Source: Synechococcales cyanobacterium PMM_0036
Lineage (GTDB): Bacteria > Cyanobacteriota > Cyanobacteriia > Elainellales > Elainellaceae
Length of the DNA: 8,897 nt
Assembly: GCA_949127645.1 (NCBI GenBank)
Contig: CASBQM010000322.1
Location: 1 to 8,897, forward strand
Reading direction: 5' to 3'
This document shows, piece by piece, positions 5,452 through 8,897 of the stretch. The position numbers and the translations under genes are program-made. The notes beneath the pieces are model-generated. The model saw only the letters and a list, made by a program, of their open reading frames with translations, searched no databases and was not told the origin of the DNA. The stretch's first letter is position 1. The number at the start of each line of letters is the position of its first letter.

Positions 5452-6342
5452 ATGAATAACGAACAGATATTCACCTATTCTGCGTCAGAGAGAAAAAGCT
5501 TCCAACAACAGGATTTGCGGGGTCGGTCTTTCAAGGGGCAAGATCTATCTGGATTAAACTTCAGCGGATCAGATATTCGAGGCACAAATTTTTCAAACGC
5601 GATTCTCAAAAACGCCAACTTTAGCCATGCCATTACCGGACTCAACCGCGCTAAAACGATCGCCTTCTCGGCGGTTTTAATGCTAGCAGCGTTGCTGCTA
5701 GGCATTCTTGCCGGATTCATCGGAGCGACGATCGGGCTACAGTTTCATACCAACGCCCTAGAGATTTCCGCTAAGGCGATCGCGGTTCTGGTTCACGTTG
5801 GCTTTTTGCTAATTGCGCTGCGCAAAGGCATCACCGCCGGGTTCAGCATTTTTGCCCTGGCGCTTGCCCTGGCTTTTGTGGCGGTACTCATTCATCCGAT
5901 CGCCATTCCCATTGCCGGAGCGATCGCCATTGCTATCGTGATTGATTTTTGCGTCGCTGCCGTCACCATCGTGGCTGCAATGGTCACCATCGTAGCGCGG
6001 ATTGCCATGAACACCAGGGTTGCCTGGGCGGCGGCGGCTGTCTTTGCGATCGCCTTTGCTATCACCCTGCATCAAACCCGTACTTCGGTTGCCGCCGTGG
6101 CGATCGCCTCAACGGCGATGATCCTTAGCGCCTACGTGGGTTGGCGTACGCTGCGGCTGCGGGAGCAGATTCGAGTGTTGGGCAAAACTTTATTTGCACG
6201 TTGGGGCACCAGCTTTAGAGGCGCAGATCTGACCGGCGCGAACTTCTCTCAAGCAGTGCTAAAGAATACAGATTTCCGGCAAGCCATCCTCACTAAAACC
6301 GCCTGGAATGAGCGATCGTTCGGTATCCTTGAGGGTTTGTGA
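5452..6342 (+). CDS. Pentapeptide-repeat protein with a multi-pass membrane core
   Basis: The product is 296 residues; ATG 5452 follows GAGG (5442-5445) with a 6-base gap. Residues about 21-60 form pentapeptide repeats (DLRGR SFKGQ DLSGL NFSGS DIRGT NFSNA ILKNA NFSHA), expected to fold as a right-handed quadrilateral beta helix. Residues about 68-230 are extremely rich in Ala, Ile and Val and contain five to seven likely membrane segments (about 70-96, 106-123, 127-180 with two or three, 191-206, 212-229). A second short pentapeptide block follows (SFRGADLTGANFSQAVLKNTDFRQAIL, about 254-280). Cyanobacterial proteins of this design often continue with a long C-terminal pentapeptide domain, but this one ends 16 residues later, so it may be a short variant or truncated. 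Function unknown. It is convergent with comB. Four HIP1 sites fall in the membrane part and help encode Ala-Ile-Ala runs. Confidence 0.8.
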   Translation: MNNEQIFTYSASERKSFQQQDLRGRSFKGQDLSGLNFSGSDIRGTNFSNAILKNANFSHAITGLNRAKTIAFSAVLMLAALLLGILAGFIGATIGLQFHTNALEISAKAIAVLVHVGFLLIALRKGITAGFSIFALALALAFVAVLIHPIAIPIAGAIAIAIVIDFCVAAVTIVAAMVTIVARIAMNTRVAWAAAAVFAIAFAITLHQTRTSVAAVAIASTAMILSAYVGWRTLRLREQIRVLGKTLFARWGTSFRGADLTGANFSQAVLKNTDFRQAILTKTAWNERSFGILEGL

Positions 6343-6356
6343 TTTAACTTGATAAG

Positions 6357-6389
6357 TCTGCCCTTTTCCCCCTCCCCCACATGGGCAGA
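6357..6389. terminator. Hairpin between convergent genes, possible bidirectional terminator
   Basis: TCTGCCC (6357-6363) pairs exactly with GGGCAGA (6383-6389) around a 19-base pyrimidine-rich loop. An alternative pairing of TTCCCC with GGGGAA is also possible. It occupies the 57-base gap between the pentapeptide gene stop and the comB stop. No clear T-run follows on either strand, so termination here is a guess from position. Confidence 0.35.
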
Positions 6390-6399
6390 AGGGGAAGTT

Positions 6400-7146
6400 C
6401 TATTCCTGATGCGCCACTAATACGCCTAGCTGACGCTGGATAGGCAGCACGTCTAGAGTGTCGAGCTGGGCACAATACTTCAGGTCATCCAGGCAGTCAA
6501 GGCGCAGCAATCGCTGACCGTGGGTGGCATTGCAGAGCAGGTCAACTAGTCGATCTTGCCATTGAGTGTAAAGAGCGACGGCAGCAAAGGCTTCATCGTT
6601 GCCGGCAAGGCTTTCTAGCGTCTGCCCTTTGGCAGCAAGATCGCTTAACGCATGGACGATCGCCCCCGCGCACACCGTATCTTCTAAGGAATAGCTACCC
6701 TCCCAGCCCGATCCGGCAATCCAGATTGTTTCAGGCTGCTGACTTAGCAAATACTTGACGATCGCCGCGCGATTAATCAAAGCCGCCGCCAAGACCGTTT
6801 TGGCATTCTGAATTTTCTCCAGACAGCGGGTACCGTTAGTGGTACTCATAAATAGCCGCTTCCCCCCCACCAACTCAGGCGTACAGGCAAGGGGCGAGTT
6901 GCCCATTTCACAGCCTTCCACTTTAGCGCCGCCTCGCTCTCCGGCACGAAGCCGCCGATCGGGAGACCATTGTTCGCTGACTCGCATCAGTTCATCCATT
7001 GAGCTAAACGCCTGAACAGCCTCAGCACCAGCCGCCAGCGCCGTTGAAATTGTGCTGGTTGCCCGTAAAACATCAATGGCGATCGCGCAGTCAGGTAGGC
7101 TATCCGTGGGGATTAGCTCAGGAGTATGAAAAATAAAGACTTTCAC
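6400..7146 (-). CDS. comB: 2-phosphosulfolactate phosphatase family protein (ComB)
   Basis: The product is 248 residues, normal for the family. It starts at GTG 7146, where MKVFIFHTPEL is the expected N-terminus; no clear RBS precedes it. Conserved blocks are DVLRATST (25-32), AGERGG (68-73), GNSPLACTPE (82-91), STTNGTRCLE (101-110) and GSGWEGSYSLEDTVCAGAIV (145-164). ComB is a Mg2+-dependent phosphatase that converts 2-phosphosulfolactate to sulfolactate. In methanogens this is a coenzyme M biosynthesis step. Cyanobacteria do not make methane, so the substrate here may be sulfolactate-related or different; this is inference. Neighbours give no pathway clue: it converges on the pentapeptide gene and diverges from the DUF4168 gene, so it is probably monocistronic. 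Cytosolic, no signal peptide. Confidence 0.9.
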   Translation of the reverse strand: MKVFIFHTPELIPTDSLPDCAIAIDVLRATSTISTALAAGAEAVQAFSSMDELMRVSEQWSPDRRLRAGERGGAKVEGCEMGNSPLACTPELVGGKRLFMSTTNGTRCLEKIQNAKTVLAAALINRAAIVKYLLSQQPETIWIAGSGWEGSYSLEDTVCAGAIVHALSDLAAKGQTLESLAGNDEAFAAVALYTQWQDRLVDLLCNATHGQRLLRLDCLDDLKYCAQLDTLDVLPIQRQLGVLVAHQE

Positions 7147-7382
7147 AAGTAATGAATTGGAAGAGGAAAGGGATGTGAGTCGATAAGACTGAGTAATAAA
7201 AGCAATAAAACTAAGTCATGCTGTATTGCAACTGTCAGAGTATTATTTTAGGGCGATCGGAGACTATTACGCGCAACTTTACTGAGATAGATTCTCATGG
7301 CTATACATCTTCCTGGAACTTCTCCCCCTTAGAATGATTCTGATTATTTGAGCTATTCGATATTGAGTTTTGCGTTTCCGCT
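7147..7382. other. Divergent intergenic region comB / DUF4168 gene
   Basis: These 236 bases hold no convincing gene. They must carry the promoters of both flanking genes, but no box pair stands out. The A/T-rich comB side contains runs such as TTTTATTGCTTTTATTACT on the minus strand. On the other side, a perfect 11-base palindrome AGAATGATTCT (7331-7341) lies 41 bases before the DUF4168 start and is a possible regulator site. Confidence 0.4.
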
Positions 7383-7928
7383 ATGATGACCGCCTTATCT
7401 TTGCTGCCTCACTCTAGTTTTAGCCGCTCTGGCGATCGTTTTAGGATGGGTCGTTTGGTATCACGATCGCTGTGGGTCGGCTCCCTTGCCGCCATGGGGT
7501 TGCTGTATGGGTGGGTGCCCAATTTGCAGCATCCTGCCAGCACGCTGTCTGGAGTCTCAGATAGCTCGTTAAGTCTCTCTTTTGACAGTGTCGCCTACGC
7601 CCAAGCTGCCGTCACTGAGGGTGAAATTCAGAGCTATGCGCGATCGGTGTTGCAAATTGAGCCAATTCGCCAAGCCGCTTACGACAATATCAAGCGAGCT
7701 AGCGGTGCAGAAGTACCGCCTATTCTCTGCCATCGCCCTAGTAGCCTCAACAGTCTCGACCCCAGCATTCGCTCGATCGCCATTGATTACTGCAATCAGG
7801 CGATTGCGATCGTTGAGAGCAATCGCCTCAGCATCACCCGCTTCAACGAAATTACGATGGCACACAAATCAGATTCAGGTCTGGCAGGGCGGATTCAGCA
7901 GGCAATGGCGGTAATTCAAGGACAATAA
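7383..7928 (+). CDS. Secreted DUF4168 domain-containing protein
   Basis: The product is 181 residues from ATG 7383; ATG 7386 and ATG 7446 (160 residues) are alternatives. None has a clear RBS. The 7446 start would give a compact signal peptide (MGRLVSRSLWVGSLAAMGLLYGWVP). The hydrophobic stretch is about 29-45, and a likely signal-peptidase site is AYAQA at 71-75, so the mature protein would be periplasmic or extracellular. The mature part matches the DUF4168 pattern: TEGEIQSYARSVLQIEPIRQAAYDNIKR (78-105), VPPILCHRPSSL (111-122), SIAIDYCNQAIAIVESNRLSITRFNEIT (131-158) and GRIQQAMAVIQ (169-179). Cys116 and Cys137 could form a disulfide. The function of the family is unknown. It diverges from comB, and a small gene follows 112 bases later on the same strand. 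Confidence 0.82.
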   Translation: MMTALSLLPHSSFSRSGDRFRMGRLVSRSLWVGSLAAMGLLYGWVPNLQHPASTLSGVSDSSLSLSFDSVAYAQAAVTEGEIQSYARSVLQIEPIRQAAYDNIKRASGAEVPPILCHRPSSLNSLDPSIRSIAIDYCNQAIAIVESNRLSITRFNEITMAHKSDSGLAGRIQQAMAVIQGQ

Positions 7929-7950
7929 TTTAAGGGCAGTAGCCGCCTGG

Positions 7951-7975
7951 GCTGTGTGTCTAGAGAGCGCACAGC
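7951..7975 (+). terminator. Hairpin downstream of the DUF4168 gene
   Basis: GCTGTGTG (7951-7958) pairs with CGCACAGC (7968-7975), giving 8 pairs including one G-U and a 9-base loop, 22 bases after the stop codon. The following sequence has only short T pairs, so this is at best a weak intrinsic terminator. Confidence 0.3.
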
Positions 7976-8040
7976 TTACTGTTACAGAAACCGCCGCAGA
8001 AACCGCCTAATATAGAGTTGGTTCGTTTGAAGGCAACCCT

Positions 8041-8301
8041 ATGGCTCGGTTTGATCCCTACACCCTGCAACTACAAGTCACTCGTCTGTTTGAACAGGGG
8101 CAATCTTTTTTTGCCATCACCAAGGTACAAGACTGGCTACGAGATCACAATCAAGACCCGATCGCCTACAACATTTTGTTTCACCAAAAGCCTGCCCCTC
8201 CGGGAGCAGCACAGGCGATCGCCATTGAAATTGAGCTACAGCGTAAGGACGGTCAGCCCGTGGATGCATGGCTTCAGCAAGAGGTGAACCGAGAGGCTTA
8301 A
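8041..8301 (+). CDS. Small conserved-looking protein of unknown function
   Basis: The product is 86 residues. ATG 8041 is preceded by GAAGG (8029-8033) with a 7-base gap, a good RBS that supports this frame over an overlapping one starting at 8018. I do not recognise the family. The protein is soluble, with no signal peptide, membrane segment or cysteine, and is mildly acidic. Visible segments are an N-terminal amphipathic stretch (YTLQLQVTRLFEQGQSFFAITKVQDWLRDH, 7-36), a Pro-rich turn (KPAPPG, 50-55) and a predicted helix or strand (AQAIAIEIELQRKDG, 57-71). It contains a HIP1 site, which fits a resident cyanobacterial gene. It converges on the response-regulator gene with only 12 bases between the stop codons. 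Confidence 0.7.
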   Translation: MARFDPYTLQLQVTRLFEQGQSFFAITKVQDWLRDHNQDPIAYNILFHQKPAPPGAAQAIAIEIELQRKDGQPVDAWLQQEVNREA

Positions 8302-8302
8302 T

Positions 8303-8328
8303 TTTTTCACTAGCTATTTTTCACTAGC
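8303..8328. repeat. 12-base tandem repeat at the 3' junction of two convergent genes
   Basis: The 12-mer tttttcactagc occurs at 8303-8314 and 8317-8328 with a 14-base period. It spans the gap after the small gene and the last codons of the response regulator, including its TAG stop (8316-8314). The duplication probably changed the C-terminal tail or stop position of the regulator by slippage. Confidence 0.6.
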
Positions 8329-8897
8329 CACATCCTCGAACTTGTACCCCACACCGATCACCGTTTTGAGAAAAGCAGGATTGGCAGGATCAGGCTCGAT
8401 TTTTTTTCGGAGACGCGCTATGTGGGTGTCCACCACCCGCTCATCGCCAAAGAAGTCATTACCCCAGAGCTTTTCGATAAGCTGAGTCCGGTTCCATACG
8501 CGCCCTGGATAGCTCATAAATGTAGTCAGCAGGTCAAACTCCAAAGTGGTTAGCTCTAATGGCTCTAACGCGCCGCCGTCAATCTGGCGAGTCGCAACGC
8601 GCTGATCGACATCGGCTGAGAAGTGGGGCGTTTGGAAAGCGCGAGTCTGCCCGCCTTGGCGCAGCGTTCGCCGCAATAGCGCCCTGACTCGCGCTACCAA
8701 CTCTCTAGGGCTAAAAGGCTTAACCATATAGTCGTCTGCACCTGTTGAAAGACCGATGATGCGATCGATCTCTTCTCCTTTTGCCGTCAGCATCATGATG
8801 TAGGGGTCTTTGCTTCCTGGCTTTTGCCGAATGCGGGTACAGACTTCCAATCCATCCATGCCAGGAATCATCAAATCTAAAATAATCAGATCAGGCT
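8314..8897 (-). CDS. OmpR/PhoB-family response regulator (5' end outside window)
   Basis: About 194 residues are visible and the N-terminus is missing. The frame is open to the edge and begins PDLIILDLMIPGMDGLEVC. The phospho-accepting aspartate is in ILDLMIP (codon 8877-8875). The conserved Thr is in MLTAKGEE, and the conserved Lys in MVKPFSPREL. The receiver domain is followed by a linker and a winged-helix DNA-binding domain ending LTTLEFDLLTTFMSYPGRVWNRTQLIEKLWGNDFFGDERVVDTHIARLRKKIEPDPANPAFLKTVIGVGYKFE, which is typical of OmpR-type transcription factors. It would be activated by a histidine kinase that is not in the window. It resembles neither RpaA nor RpaB closely from memory, so no symbol is given. 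It converges on the small 86-residue gene. Confidence 0.93.
   Translation of the reverse strand, partial: PDLIILDLMIPGMDGLEVCTRIRQKPGSKDPYIMMLTAKGEEIDRIIGLSTGADDYMVKPFSPRELVARVRALLRRTLRQGGQTRAFQTPHFSADVDQRVATRQIDGGALEPLELTTLEFDLLTTFMSYPGRVWNRTQLIEKLWGNDFFGDERVVDTHIARLRKKIEPDPANPAFLKTVIGVGYKFEDVASEK

Noticed and set aside
5809..6075. Minus-strand open frame of 88 codons rich in Asp, Gly, Asn and His
   Set aside because: It is the antisense of the low-complexity Ala/Ile-rich membrane segment, which produces a false hydrophilic repeat protein.
7582..7914. Open frames on both strands overlapping the DUF4168 gene
   Set aside because: The DUF4168 frame has a signal peptide and family motifs. The others are out-of-frame shadows.
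8018..8287. Plus-strand 89-codon open frame overlapping the small gene at 8041
   Set aside because: It has no good RBS and a Cys/Pro/Arg/Ser-scattered composition. The 8041 frame has GAAGG at the right distance and a protein-like composition.
1..8897. Repeated GCGATCGC octamers as a possible regulatory or repeat system
   Set aside because: These are HIP1 sites, scattered throughout genes across cyanobacterial genomes, and are used here only as an indicator of host lineage.

Overview
The window looks like a chromosomal segment of a cyanobacterium, complete at neither end. The palindromic octamer GCGATCGC (HIP1), a cyanobacterial hallmark, occurs about 15 times by eye, where well under one would be expected by chance. 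Several genes belong to families that are mainly or only cyanobacterial: a DUF3084 protein, a lipid-A-disaccharide-synthase-related protein, a DUF4168 protein and a pentapeptide-repeat membrane protein. I cannot name the genus.

Layout. (1) 1-1055, minus strand: the N-terminal 351 residues of a DUF3084 membrane coiled-coil protein, whose 3' end runs off the window. (2) 1056-1240: a spacer with a striking 53-base near-perfect palindrome. (3) 1241-3875, minus strand: an arsenic-resistance cluster, transcribed arsR -> acr3 -> HCX5R phosphatase -> arsH. It has a good sigma70-like promoter before arsR and a second promoter/operator candidate before acr3. (4) 4046-5278, plus strand: the lipid-A-disaccharide-synthase-related protein, divergent from arsR. 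(5) 5452-6342, plus strand: a membrane protein with pentapeptide repeats at both ends. (6) 6400-7146, minus strand: ComB-type 2-phosphosulfolactate phosphatase, convergent with the previous gene. (7) 7383-7928, plus strand: a secreted DUF4168 protein. (8) 8041-8301, plus strand: an unrecognised small acidic protein. (9) 8314-8897, minus strand: an OmpR-type response regulator whose N-terminus is beyond the window.

How the genes work together. The only clear functional system is the ars cluster. ArsR carries the classic ELCVCDLC arsenite sensor and should release the operators when As(III) binds. Acr3 exports arsenite. ArsH is an FMN/NADPH oxidoreductase linked to organoarsenical or redox detoxification. 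The third gene is a dual-specificity-phosphatase-like protein in the position where an arsenate reductase would be expected. No recognisable arsC is present in the window, and this protein has a single cysteine in an HCX5R loop, as in eukaryotic Acr2-type arsenate reductases. Its apparent original start region (good RBS plus ATG) is interrupted by a stop after five codons, so its present translation probably depends on a downstream GTG. The remaining genes look like ordinary cyanobacterial housekeeping or conserved-hypothetical loci with no evident common pathway. I found no tRNA, rRNA, CRISPR array, transposase or attachment site.
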